A stretch of DNA of 64,000 nt from positions 124,001-188,000 of the forward strand of contig CAINGU010000087.1 in assembly GCA_903848645.1 (NCBI GenBank). The letters run 5' to 3'. Shown here piece by piece: positions 8,664-16,006 of the stretch. Below the pieces are notes generated by a model. The model made no database searches, was not told the origin of the DNA, and saw nothing but the letters and a program-made list of their open reading frames with translations. The first letter of the stretch is position 1; every line of letters starts with the position of its first letter. The position numbers and the translations under genes are program-made. Source of the DNA: an uncultured cyanobacterium (GTDB lineage Bacteria > Cyanobacteriota > Cyanobacteriia > Cyanobacteriales > Nostocaceae).

Positions 8664-8961
8664 AGCTTTACTCAAACAAAGATGTGTTAATTATCTTATG
8701 TTAGTAATGTTATGTCAACTTAGCTCAAATTGCATTAACAAAGTTTCATAATGCGCCGCTTATGTTATTACAGTAAGTAACTTAGTGTGGTTAATTAACT
8801 ACTGTTGTTGCAATATCTTGTATCTACTTGTTGTTGTAACTTAACTATTACTGTTTGTTTCTTTATTGTCATAACTTGCATAATCAAACAAGTAAATTAC
8901 AGTGATAATAGTTCCATCAATAATGCAGTACCGTAACATGATATTGTAGTTAAGTTGTTAG

Positions 8962-9324
8962 TTATAATTGTATTTGTTTTTGTAATTCAATTAATTGACT
9001 TATTATAGTTTTTACTTTGTAGAAGTAACATAATAGTATTATCGTTATTACTCTACCAAATGTAACTAACTTACTATTACTACTAAACTTACTACGATTA
9101 ACATCACTTAACTCTTCAGCAGCATTGATTTGACCTAAGAACCATGATTCATTCCACAGTTGCCACAACGAGTTCTTAATAGGTAGAAAAAAGTTAATGG
9201 TACTTTTACCGATATTACCAATTAGATAATTCTGGATGTTATTATCAAGCGTATTTACAAATCTATTAACAACAATGTCCTGCTGCCTTACTATTTTTTC
9301 TACCTGTTTGTTTGATAGTTGTTT
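8962..9324 (-). pseudogene. ORF remnant without a start codon
   Basis: An open frame of about 120 codons runs from a stop at 9325-9327 to the stop at 8962. It reads QQDIVVNRFVNTL, then INFFLPIKNSLWQLWNESWF, then GQINAAEELSDVN. The composition is protein-like, but no ATG or GTG begins it, and the first usable codon is an internal TTG at 9168. The LW..W.LGQ..AAEEL pattern faintly recalls phage head-assembly proteins, which I cannot verify. I read it as the decayed core of a larger gene. Confidence 0.35.
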
Positions 9325-9421
9325 CTATCTATCTTCTAGATCGCCGCAACTTGTTGTAGTTACTGACATTATTAACTAGATGTGGTATAAATGAATCAAT
9401 AAGTCATTACAGGAATTAGAT

Positions 9422-10708
9422 ATGGATCGTGCAAAAGCGATGTACTTGGGTGGCGAAATTATTGATGCTCACGATTGTAATTACTCATCTTATTACAATG
9501 ACGGGTTAAGATGTGCTGTTTGCGGTGAACCTGTATTTTTAAAAAGAGGTAGTATTAGAAAACCTCATTTTGCTCACCACTCAGGTACAGATCCTCAACA
9601 AGTAGAAGAATGTGAATTAAGATTATCATCTTATGGCAATAGTTCACAAATTAATAGTTTTATTAAAGATAGGGGACAAAGATTAAAGTTATTTCAAGAT
9701 CACTTTTTAAGTTTAATTTCTTTTGAAAATGATGTACTTGTTACTAATTCAGAATTTAACAACTGGATTAATTCAATTAAACGTGATTATGATAAAGCAA
9801 TTAATAATATTATCACTAATTGTACAGATTACTTCCTAAGATATCGTTATAAAATAGTAGCTAAGTATATTAATTCAATAACAATTGACAATAATAAATC
9901 GTCTTTTGAACGACAAGAAATAGCGTTAGAAGCAATAAGCTATTTGTGTATTAAGTCTAGTTGTAAGTTACTAGAATATTTACTGTATTACGGTATTTAC
10001 AAATTATATAAAGATAAACGACACAAGTTATTTAAACAAGATATTACAACACAAGATGTAGATAATATTTGTAATCTTGTTATTAAGATAATTATGTTTA
10101 ATAATTGGATAGAAGCATTAAATAACGAAAAATTAATAGTATCTCCTATCAAATTAAAACAAGAGCGGGAAATTAAACCAGAGGTAATAACAGTTAGTCC
10201 ATTCAAAACAGAATTACTTGCTAACTGGAGTATGCTATTTAATGGGGAATCGCAAGTTACTTTAGAACAAGATAGGTTAATTTTATATCGTTTGCCATAT
10301 CAATATCAAAGTAATATACAAGTTGACAACTATTCAATGAGTCAACATATAACGAAGATCGCCGATCTTGGTAGTATCGAAATAATACAAGCGACAAAGC
10401 CCAAGTGGATAGCAATATTACCTCGTTATGAATATTTGGCTAAACAATTGAATAAATCAGGCAAAATTGCATCTACTGAATATAATAAATTTAATGGGTT
10501 ATTCCTGTATGACGACAAATTGATTGTGGGAGATCGTATCCTGTGTCAAAAACAATCGTTAAATGATCAAATTAAAATAGTAGGTCACTTCAATCATAAA
10601 TATCAAGATATGAGGTATCAATGGTTATCTGAGATATTTGATAAAGCACTTTTGAAAATAACCCAAGATATTATCAATGAACACAAAGTAGAAGGTAGAA
10701 GATACTGA
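9422..10708 (+). CDS. CoiA-like zinc-finger protein
   Basis: Residues about 28-75 carry the CoiA-type N-terminal module: CAVCGEPVFLKRG, then RKPHFAHHSG, then EECELR. This is a CxxC plus HFAHH and Cys metal site that CoiA-like proteins place before a nuclease-like region. The remaining 350 residues are AT-rich-coded, helical and unfamiliar. CoiA in Gram-positives acts in DNA processing during transformation; in mobile elements the module occurs in proteins of unclear role. AGGAATT lies 7 bases before the ATG. The gene is alone, between AT-rich spacers, and could be cargo involved in DNA handling or defence. That is inference. Confidence 0.6.
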   Translation: MDRAKAMYLGGEIIDAHDCNYSSYYNDGLRCAVCGEPVFLKRGSIRKPHFAHHSGTDPQQVEECELRLSSYGNSSQINSFIKDRGQRLKLFQDHFLSLISFENDVLVTNSEFNNWINSIKRDYDKAINNIITNCTDYFLRYRYKIVAKYINSITIDNNKSSFERQEIALEAISYLCIKSSCKLLEYLLYYGIYKLYKDKRHKLFKQDITTQDVDNICNLVIKIIMFNNWIEALNNEKLIVSPIKLKQEREIKPEVITVSPFKTELLANWSMLFNGESQVTLEQDRLILYRLPYQYQSNIQVDNYSMSQHITKIADLGSIEIIQATKPKWIAILPRYEYLAKQLNKSGKIASTEYNKFNGLFLYDDKLIVGDRILCQKQSLNDQIKIVGHFNHKYQDMRYQWLSEIFDKALLKITQDIINEHKVEGRRY

Positions 10709-11131
10709 TAAACTAGATCAAATTGATAATTCATACCAGATAGAAAGGAAACAAAAACTAAACCGACAAAAGAGACTCCGTTGGCAAAAGTAAAGTAGGT
10801 TTACGTAATAGATTAACGAACTAAAATATAGGTCATTTAACAGCATTATTTGTATTAGCTACGAAAACGCCCTGATCTATTTTTTATTCTCTTATTATCA
10901 CTACTTAACTGTAGTTATGTTGGTGCAATACTACCTCTAGTAATACCTAACTTACTATAGCTACTAATTGATATATTCCTATTGCGTTATTGTGGTAAGT
11001 TGATAGATATTACTTTGATTAGTATTCTCGCAAGTTACGCTATGTAGCATATTTGTAGTATGTGTGTGACATAACTTATTTTACTTGAGTCAATAACATA
11101 ATATTTTACAACCTCAAATTGTTAAATCAAA
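10709..11131. other. Gene-free AT-rich spacer in the element
   Basis: No reading frame or RNA gene could be supported. The composition and the recurring TTACTATAGCTACTAATTG-like words resemble the other spacers of the element. Confidence 0.4.
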
Positions 11132-11566
11132 TTACTTGAGTCTTTCCTTTAAGGGAATTTGCTCTTTATCTCTATGCTGTGGACAGTATATATCTTGCGC
11201 TGTGAAATGGATAGTGCTATATACACCAAATATTGCTTTTCTTTCTTTTTCAGTAATCTTATTCTCATCAAATTTCTTCTTTAAATCATCACCTAAATCA
11301 TTGATGATGGCGATTTTAGCCTTACCTTGGTCAAGCTTATTGCAGTATTCTTTAGCTTCTTGTATTGCCTTTTCTCTACCAAAGAGTTCTCGATAAGCAA
11401 CTTTTTCATCATTATCCTCTAAGAAATATTTTATTCTAAATTCAAATTCATTATCAGGATTATTAGCTTTACTTTCTATTGTCTTGAGTTTTTCATTTGA
11501 ACAGGCAGATACAGTGAGTATTAATAACAGCAAAGATGGGAATATCTTGTAGAAGTTTCTAATCAT
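11132..11566 (-). CDS. Putative lipoprotein, unknown function
   Basis: The 144-residue product begins with a lipoprotein signal (MIRNFYKIFPSLLLLILTVSAC; lipobox VSAC, Cys22), so it should be anchored to a membrane. The mature part is charged (EFEFRIKYFLEDNDEKVAYRELFGREKAIQEAKEYCNKL) with two further cysteines (EYC, IYCPQHR). It is the last cargo gene before the right attachment site and is read inward, away from it. No known domain was recognised. It might be a surface-exclusion or entry-blocking protein, as many small elements carry, but nothing in the sequence shows this. Confidence 0.6.
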   Translation of the reverse strand: MIRNFYKIFPSLLLLILTVSACSNEKLKTIESKANNPDNEFEFRIKYFLEDNDEKVAYRELFGREKAIQEAKEYCNKLDQGKAKIAIINDLGDDLKKKFDENKITEKERKAIFGVYSTIHFTAQDIYCPQHRDKEQIPLKERLK

Positions 11567-12107
11567 GTTTTGTTAATAGATAATTATGTAATTTTAACTA
11601 TACTTTGCGTCTTTATACAAGTCAAGTATCAGTCTTTATATTTAGATGTTTAATGTTACCGATTAAGATTCTACCAGATAACTGGTGTAACTACCATCAC
11701 CATCACCATCAAAGCTGGCATGAATCTTAACTATCATCATTTTTTCTATCACGCTGCTACTGTTACCGTATAAGTGCAATTTAAAGCAATTGTTTCTTAA
11801 CTTGATTTAACGCAATTCAAAAACACCTATCTGTAAATACCTCCAAAACAGCCGATACCACCTTTGCATGACAGTTTATACCTGAAACTCAAAACAGAAG
11901 CATTACAGGTCAATATGGCGTGAGTAGTTAGATGATGGCATGATGAAACTACAGAATAAAGTTATTTACATAAAGCTATCTTATAGATAAATGTTATTTG
12001 ATAAGTATTCCTGTTATGCAAGTTCTATGCAAGTTCCCATCTGTCATGAGATACTGATAGAGTACAGCCAACTTATGCAACTGGCTAAAACCCTTGATTT
12101 TTCGTCA
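11567..12107. other. Gene-free right end of the element
   Basis: No gene is supported. The stretch holds the right-hand candidate arm sites (12013-12035 and 12072-12081). A CATCACCATCACCAT run near 11695 belongs only to a 25-codon frame (11653-11730). Confidence 0.45.
12013..12081 (+). repeat. Candidate integrase arm-type sites, right
   Basis: TTATGCAAG-TTC-TATGCAAGTT (12013-12035) repeats the left-end site with 3 mismatches in 23. A third word, CTTATGCAACT, follows at 12072. All lie 27-95 bases inside the right repeat, in the same orientation as the left pair. Confidence 0.5.
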
Positions 12108-12165
12108 TTTTAAAAAGCCCGTGACGAGGATTGAACTCGTGACCTCACCCTTACCAAGGGTGTGC
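12108..12165 (-). repeat. Right attachment site inside tRNA-Thr
   Basis: This 58-bp repeat is identical to 2800-2857. It covers the tRNA from the 5' side of the anticodon stem to the 3' end plus eight bases beyond. Its presence here restores an intact tRNA after integration. Confidence 0.93.
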
Positions 12166-12187
12166 TCTACCACTGAGCCACACGGGC
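12116..12187 (-). tRNA. tRNA-Thr (GGT)
   Basis: Reading the minus strand, the acceptor GCCCGTG pairs with CACGGGC. The D arm (GGCTCAGTGGTAGAGC), anticodon stem CACCC/GGGTG with loop TTGGTAA (anticodon GGT at 12155-12153) and T arm with GTTCAATCC are all present; CCA is not encoded. The 3' two thirds lie in the element's attachment repeat. It is 84 bases upstream of tRNA-Tyr on the same strand. Confidence 0.96.
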
Positions 12188-12270
12188 GAAAATTAGACCA
12201 AAATTAAGATTTATAATGCTGTGCATTTTATTACAACACAGCAATTATATTTCTTAAAATCTGTAGGATA

Positions 12271-12353
12271 TGGGCCGAGCTGGATTTGAACCAGCGTAGG
12301 CGTAAACCAACGGATTTACAGTCCGTCTCCATTAACCACTCGGACATCGACCC
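12271..12353 (-). tRNA. tRNA-Tyr (GTA)
   Basis: Acceptor GGGTCGA pairs with TCGGCCC and ends with discriminator A. The anticodon loop CTGTAAA gives GTA, and the long class II variable arm and T arm (GGTTCAAATCC) are clear. It pairs with tRNA-Thr in one minus-strand cluster. Confidence 0.96.
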
Positions 12354-12516
12354 GTTTGTGTCCCACGCTTAACTATAATAGCAGTAGTCTCTGGGTTTGG
12401 CAAGGGGTTAGAGAAAATATTTTTTGATAAAGTCTAAATCCTTTACCCAAGGCTGTTTTCGAGCTTAAGCCATTATTTCTTCAGTTTCTTGCAGAGAGTA
12501 TAAGCGGGTTAGAAGT

Positions 12517-13302
12517 TCAGCTTGGGGGAAAAAATTCCAACCGATACCGATATAAAGCCACTGGTCGAGAACCTGCGGTAAAATAATCAGGATCTTGGGG
12601 GGAGAGGTAGACAGCGGTTACTTGATCTGCTGTAATGGCTGGAGATGATGTCGAAAGTTTTTGATAAGCGGTGGTTGATTCTACAGTATTCAAATAGGGA
12701 CGAGAACCACCTTTAAATAATTGTTGAAAAACTTCTGTAGTGATGAATTGATCATCTGCTGTTGTTTCTGTTGCGCGAGCGGTGACAATGGAAATTAATT
12801 GACGTTCACCCCGCAAAAATGTAATTTGACGGTTGGGAGATTCAGGATCTACTTTGGATGATAATACAGCTTCATCTCCTAAATAAGCTCTAGATAAATT
12901 TAAACTATTAAATTCTCTGTCCGCGACTAATATTGATGTTTGATTATTAAAATTAGGAATAATTTTCAAACCAAAATTAGTTGGTTTAACTCTCACAAAT
13001 TTCACTAAAAAACTAATTGGTTGATTTAATTGACTCCGATTACCTTCAAATCCTGGTGTGGCTATATCCGGTGCTAAAGGTGCGGCTAAATCTACCAATG
13101 TGCTGGTAACTTTCCAAGTCCCAGCTATCCAGTCAGGGTAAACTAAATCTCCCTCGGCTGGTTTGACTGATGTTAATTTTTCCCATTGGGGGAATTTAGC
13201 TAAATGTTCCGCTAATTCTCCTGCTTGGGCTTCGTTATTTCCTAACAATAAAAAAAGCATTAAGCAAAAACTAACAATTATTTTCATCAACATATTCAAC
13301 AA
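12517..13302 (-). CDS. DUF6816-like exported protein
   Basis: The 261-residue product has a hydrophobic signal region (MLMKIIVSFCLMLFLLLG...AQAG), so it is probably exported to the periplasm or thylakoid lumen. The body begins with WEKLTSVKPAEGDLVYPDWIAGTWKVTSTLVDLAAPLAPDI. The YPDWIAGTW motif and the later FLVKFVRV and DQFITTEVFQQ segments look like a lipocalin-like conserved protein of cyanobacteria and chloroplasts that I associate with DUF6816. That assignment is from memory and not certain. The function is unknown. It lies downstream of the HutX-like gene on the same strand but behind a hairpin (13315-13343). Confidence 0.65.
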   Translation of the reverse strand: MLNMLMKIIVSFCLMLFLLLGNNEAQAGELAEHLAKFPQWEKLTSVKPAEGDLVYPDWIAGTWKVTSTLVDLAAPLAPDIATPGFEGNRSQLNQPISFLVKFVRVKPTNFGLKIIPNFNNQTSILVADREFNSLNLSRAYLGDEAVLSSKVDPESPNRQITFLRGERQLISIVTARATETTADDQFITTEVFQQLFKGGSRPYLNTVESTTAYQKLSTSSPAITADQVTAVYLSPQDPDYFTAGSRPVALYRYRLEFFPPS

Positions 13303-13314
13303 TTAAAAATTAAA

Positions 13315-13343
13315 TTACCCGATTTCTTTAAGAAATCGGGTAA
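13315..13343 (-). terminator. 14-bp perfect hairpin between minus-strand genes
   Basis: TTACCCGATTTCTT pairs with AAGAAATCGGGTAA around a single T. On the minus strand it is followed by a T-rich run (TTTAATTTTTAATT), so it likely terminates the HutX-like transcript. Related palindromes (CCCGACTTCTT type) occur at 38102-38130 and, as a half, at about 32651. Confidence 0.6.
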
Positions 13344-13353
13344 CTGTTTCAAA

Positions 13354-13761
13354 CTACAAGGTTTCTAAGGCTAAAGGTTGCCAAAGTTCACCATACTTTT
13401 CTTTTAAAACTTGCCAAGCTTCTACCTGTCCTGGTTCGTATTCTCCAGGTTTACCCCATTGCAAAAATAGGCTTAATGCAGGTTTTTCTTCTGCATCTAA
13501 AAACCGAATTGCGTAGGTTGTAAAATTCCCTCTTTTGGCTTCACCTGTTTCAAATTTCACTTGTTGAATCATATCCATATTCAAATGAAATTCAAAGCCT
13601 TCGGTGTGCATATTCGCATATTTACCTTTTGGTAATTCGGCGTAAAATAGCTTTTCTATTTTTCCTCTGGCTTCTAAAACAGCCGCACTGCTGGTGACAA
13701 TTAAGCGCAAAGTTCCCAAGGTTTCACAAGCTTCCAAAAATTCTTTCAATGTTGTTGTCAT
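13354..13761 (-). CDS. ChuX/HutX-like heme-binding family protein
   Basis: This is a cytosolic single-domain protein of 135 residues. The pattern KIEKLFYAELPKGKYANMHTEGFEFHLNMDMIQQVKFETGEAKRGNFTTYAIRF, then ALSLFLQWGKPGEY, resembles the ChuX/HutX fold, whose members carry or degrade heme in the cytosol. The conserved trio of strand, GNFTTYAIRF and LFLQW supports the family, but I cannot confirm the heme ligand. No heme transporter lies next to it, so its substrate is open. It lies downstream of phoH on the same strand, with 97 bases between, including a dispersed palindrome at 13840. Confidence 0.5.
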   Translation of the reverse strand: MTTTLKEFLEACETLGTLRLIVTSSAAVLEARGKIEKLFYAELPKGKYANMHTEGFEFHLNMDMIQQVKFETGEAKRGNFTTYAIRFLDAEEKPALSLFLQWGKPGEYEPGQVEAWQVLKEKYGELWQPLALETL

Positions 13762-13839
13762 AGTTTTTTTTCAGTTGCTTATTGTTCAATTTTTGATTTA
13801 TAGCGTTTTTTTGGATGTAATACAATCAAGAAGGCAAGA

Positions 13840-13862
13840 GGGCGCAGACCCTGCGCCCCTAC
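13840..13862 (-). repeat. Dispersed palindrome copy 1 (at phoH stop)
   Basis: Read on the minus strand, this is GTA followed by GGGGCGCAGGGTCTGCGCCC. It overlaps the TAG stop of phoH, which is part of the repeat's GTAG start. It is one of six copies in the window (others at 36839, 42925, 44640, 51577, 63805). Confidence 0.85.
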
Positions 13863-14812
13863 GTTTCGTATTTCTCATAAGCAGCAACAATCCGCTGCAC
13901 TAAAGGATGACGAACCACATCTTTTTGAGAAAATTCGCAAATTGCAATTCCTTCCACGTTTCTGAGAATCTGTAAAGCTACGTCTAAACCTGATTTTTGA
14001 TGGGGTGGTAAATCAGTTTGGGTGATATCACCTGTAATCACCATGCGGGAGTTAAAACCCAACCGGGTTAAAACCATTTTCATTTGCGCCGGTGTGGTAT
14101 TTTGAGCTTCATCAACGATGATAAAGGCGTTATTTAATGTCCGTCCCCGCATATAAGCCAGTGGTGCGACTTCGATGATTTCCCGTTCAATTAAATTGGG
14201 GACTTTTTCGGGATCTATGAATTCATTAATGGCATCATAAAGAGGACGCAAATAGGGATTGACTTTTTGCTGTAAGTCTCCTGGTAAAAAACCGAGTTTT
14301 TCCCCTGCTTCCACTGCGGGACGGGTTAAAATCAGCCGTTCAAATTGATTGCTGAGTAAGGCTTGAACAGCGACAACTACAGCGAGATAAGTTTTCCCTG
14401 TTCCCGCAGGCCCGATACAAAAGGTTAAATCCCGTCTGCGAAGTGCGTCTATATATTGGCGTTGGTGAAAGGTTTTGGCGCGAATTTCAAAACCTCGGCG
14501 AGTTTTGGCGAGGATATCTCGCTGTAAGTCCTGTAATTGGTCTTCTGTATTTGTATCCAGGGCTTGACGGGCTGTGAGAATATCAGCACTAGAGATATTA
14601 TTACCTTTACTCCACAAATTTTCTAGCGATCGCACTAATCGCTTTGCTAATTCTACCTGTTTGGGTGTTCCTGAAATTAATAATTCTTGTCCCCGCAGAA
14701 CTAAGTTAGCTCCTGTTTGTTGAGATAGAAACTTGATATTTGCCTCACCATAACCAGCTAGAGCGATCGCACTGGACATATTAGGCAGTTCAATTATACA
14801 ATCATCTGCCAT
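13859..14812 (-). CDS. phoH: PhoH-family ATPase
   Basis: The product is a cytosolic P-loop ATPase of the PhoH/YbeZ group, linked in bacteria to RNA processing and ribosome maturation. Residues about 5-90 look like a KH-type RNA-binding region (YGEANIKFLSQQTGANLVLRG). The ATPase follows with Walker A GPAGTGKTYLA and Walker B FIIVDEAQNTT, then the downstream motif MVITGDITQTDLP. The 317-residue length is normal. Genes for a KH protein (khpA), S16 and Ffh lie upstream on the same strand, an RNA/translation neighbourhood common in cyanobacteria. The stop codon lies in a dispersed palindrome. Confidence 0.92.
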   Translation of the reverse strand: MADDCIIELPNMSSAIALAGYGEANIKFLSQQTGANLVLRGQELLISGTPKQVELAKRLVRSLENLWSKGNNISSADILTARQALDTNTEDQLQDLQRDILAKTRRGFEIRAKTFHQRQYIDALRRRDLTFCIGPAGTGKTYLAVVVAVQALLSNQFERLILTRPAVEAGEKLGFLPGDLQQKVNPYLRPLYDAINEFIDPEKVPNLIEREIIEVAPLAYMRGRTLNNAFIIVDEAQNTTPAQMKMVLTRLGFNSRMVITGDITQTDLPPHQKSGLDVALQILRNVEGIAICEFSQKDVVRHPLVQRIVAAYEKYET

Positions 14813-15137
14813 ATTATTGCTGAATTGGGTAAAAAGTAGTTTTTAACAAAATTAATATTTTCCTATTAAATGTAAATTGAAAATTCTATAATTTTCTGTT
14901 ATTTAGTATTTGTATGATTGGGAAATAGGCTGACAACATTTGTTAATTCTTGGCTTGTAAATCCGCAATAAAAACGGAATTATCAGCCAAGATTTGACAA
15001 TACTGTTGTCCCCTCTCTCCATCTTTCCCAGAATTAAATCTGTTATCAACCATTTAAACTAACTAGGAGAGTGCGGCAAAAATCACTAATTATTAAAAAC
15101 CACTAAAAAGCTTTTGTAATTTGCTTTTTCAATTTTT
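14813..15137. other. Gene-free spacer between khpA and phoH
   Basis: About 325 bases carry no supportable gene. An AT-rich stretch upstream of phoH probably contains its promoter. The khpA side ends in a dispersed repeat (15138-15165). Confidence 0.4.
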
Positions 15138-15165
15138 AATTTTTAATTCCGCCCTGCGGTACTAG
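15138..15165. repeat. Dispersed 28-bp repeat at the khpA stop
   Basis: A perfect copy lies at 58733-58760 (core TTCCGCCCTGCGGTACTAG). On the minus strand, its TAG provides the khpA stop codon, so the repeat has become the end of a gene. Confidence 0.8.
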
Positions 15166-15548
15166 CGTAAACGTGGTTTAACAACAGGTTTGGGAATATT
15201 GCTCTCTCTTTCTTTCGACTTGGGTGGTAGTATCCGCTCTTCCTGTTCTTCATCAAAAGACATACTATCCCGACTTTGGGAACTGTTGCCATAAATATCC
15301 AGGTATACTGATTGCCCAGCTAGTTCTGCTGCGGTGGCAATTACAGTGCGAATTGCCTGGATATTTCGTCCCCCTCGACCAAACACTTTTTCTTTATCTG
15401 TGCTATTAAAAGCAATGCGAACCCAAGCCCGCTTGAGGGTTTGAGACATTTCACAATCAACGCTTAAAGATTCTGGAGATTCTAAAAACGGCTGCACAAG
15501 AAACTGTACCAGCCCAACATAATTGGGACTGGTTGCTAGGGATTTCAT
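15162..15548 (-). CDS. khpA: KH-domain RNA-binding protein KhpA
   Basis: The product is a small cytosolic RNA-binding protein. The KH fold is visible in VRIAFNSTDKEKVFGRGGRN followed by IQAIRTVIATAAELAGQSVYLDIYG, including the GRGGRNIQAIR variant of the GxxG loop. A disordered charged tail (SRDSMSFDEEQEERILPPKSKERE...KPRLR) follows and makes it longer than the usual 75-80 residues. I chose the ATG at 15548, 7 bases after the rpsP stop; a longer TTG-started frame (15587) would overlap rpsP. It is co-transcribed with rpsP, and KhpA usually works with KhpB as an RNA chaperone. Confidence 0.88.
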   Translation of the reverse strand: MKSLATSPNYVGLVQFLVQPFLESPESLSVDCEMSQTLKRAWVRIAFNSTDKEKVFGRGGRNIQAIRTVIATAAELAGQSVYLDIYGNSSQSRDSMSFDEEQEERILPPKSKERESNIPKPVVKPRLR

Positions 15549-15555
15549 CTCAAGA

Positions 15556-15816
15556 CTATGATGCGGCTGTTGCACTGACCTGTTCAAAAACGTTAGCTTT
15601 TACGAGGATACTACGAACTGTATCGGTAGGTTGAGCGCCTTGTTGTAGACGCTTAACGATACCAGGAATGTTTAATTTTACTTCATCAGTTCTGGGGTTA
15701 TAAAATCCTAGTTCTTCTAGGGGGCGACCGTCACGACGAGCAAGGTTGTTAATAGCAACAATCCGGTAACTTGCTTCGCGCTTTTTGCCAAATCTTTTTA
15801 AACGCAATTTGATCAT
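15556..15816 (-). CDS. rpsP: 30S ribosomal protein S16
   Basis: The 86-residue product is a core protein of the small ribosomal subunit. The family signature is complete: [20 protein letters not shown], then [17 protein letters not shown] and [18 protein letters not shown]. It starts with ATG and lies between ffh (190 bases upstream) and khpA (7 bases downstream), the conserved order in cyanobacteria. No anomalies were seen. Confidence 0.97.
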   Translation of the reverse strand: MIKLRLKRFGKKREASYRIVAINNLARRDGRPLEELGFYNPRTDEVKLNIPGIVKRLQQGAQPTDTVRSILVKANVFEQVSATAAS

Positions 15817-16006
15817 GTTGAGAACTGTTTCTCCTGTTCCTAGGTAATAAGTTTGTAACCGATTGATCCGGAAGTGACTAGGCTATAACACCCACGTTCA
15901 CAATTTCCGACACTGAAATGCTAATTTTAGCACTTCCTAGCCATGATTGGTAATTTGTCAGTTGTTAGTTGTCAGTTGCAAATATCTTTCCCCTGCTCCC
16001 TGCCTC

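Larger units (their letters stand above)
2800..12165. mobile_element. tRNA-Thr-integrated genetic element (9.3 kb)
   Basis: The segment is bounded by perfect 58-bp direct repeats (2800-2857 and 12108-12165), which are the 3' part of the tRNA-Thr gene from the anticodon arm to just past the 3' end. A tyrosine recombinase gene lies immediately inside the left repeat, as is typical of tRNA-targeting islands, phage satellites and integrative plasmids. Cargo: recombinase, two ribbon-helix-helix proteins, a prim-pol/helicase gene split by a stop, a 123-residue protein, an ORF remnant, a CoiA-like protein and a lipoprotein. No structural phage genes or conjugation genes are recognisable, so it is a small replicon-like or satellite-like island. 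It is AT-rich, and I saw no complete HIP1 site in it, unlike the chromosome to its right. Confidence 0.9.

Noticed and set aside
11653-11730. Short frame with five histidines (MLPIKILPDNWCNYHHHHHQ...)
   Set aside because: Only 25 codons in a repeat-like CATCACCAT run, with no ribosome site and no known family; likely chance.
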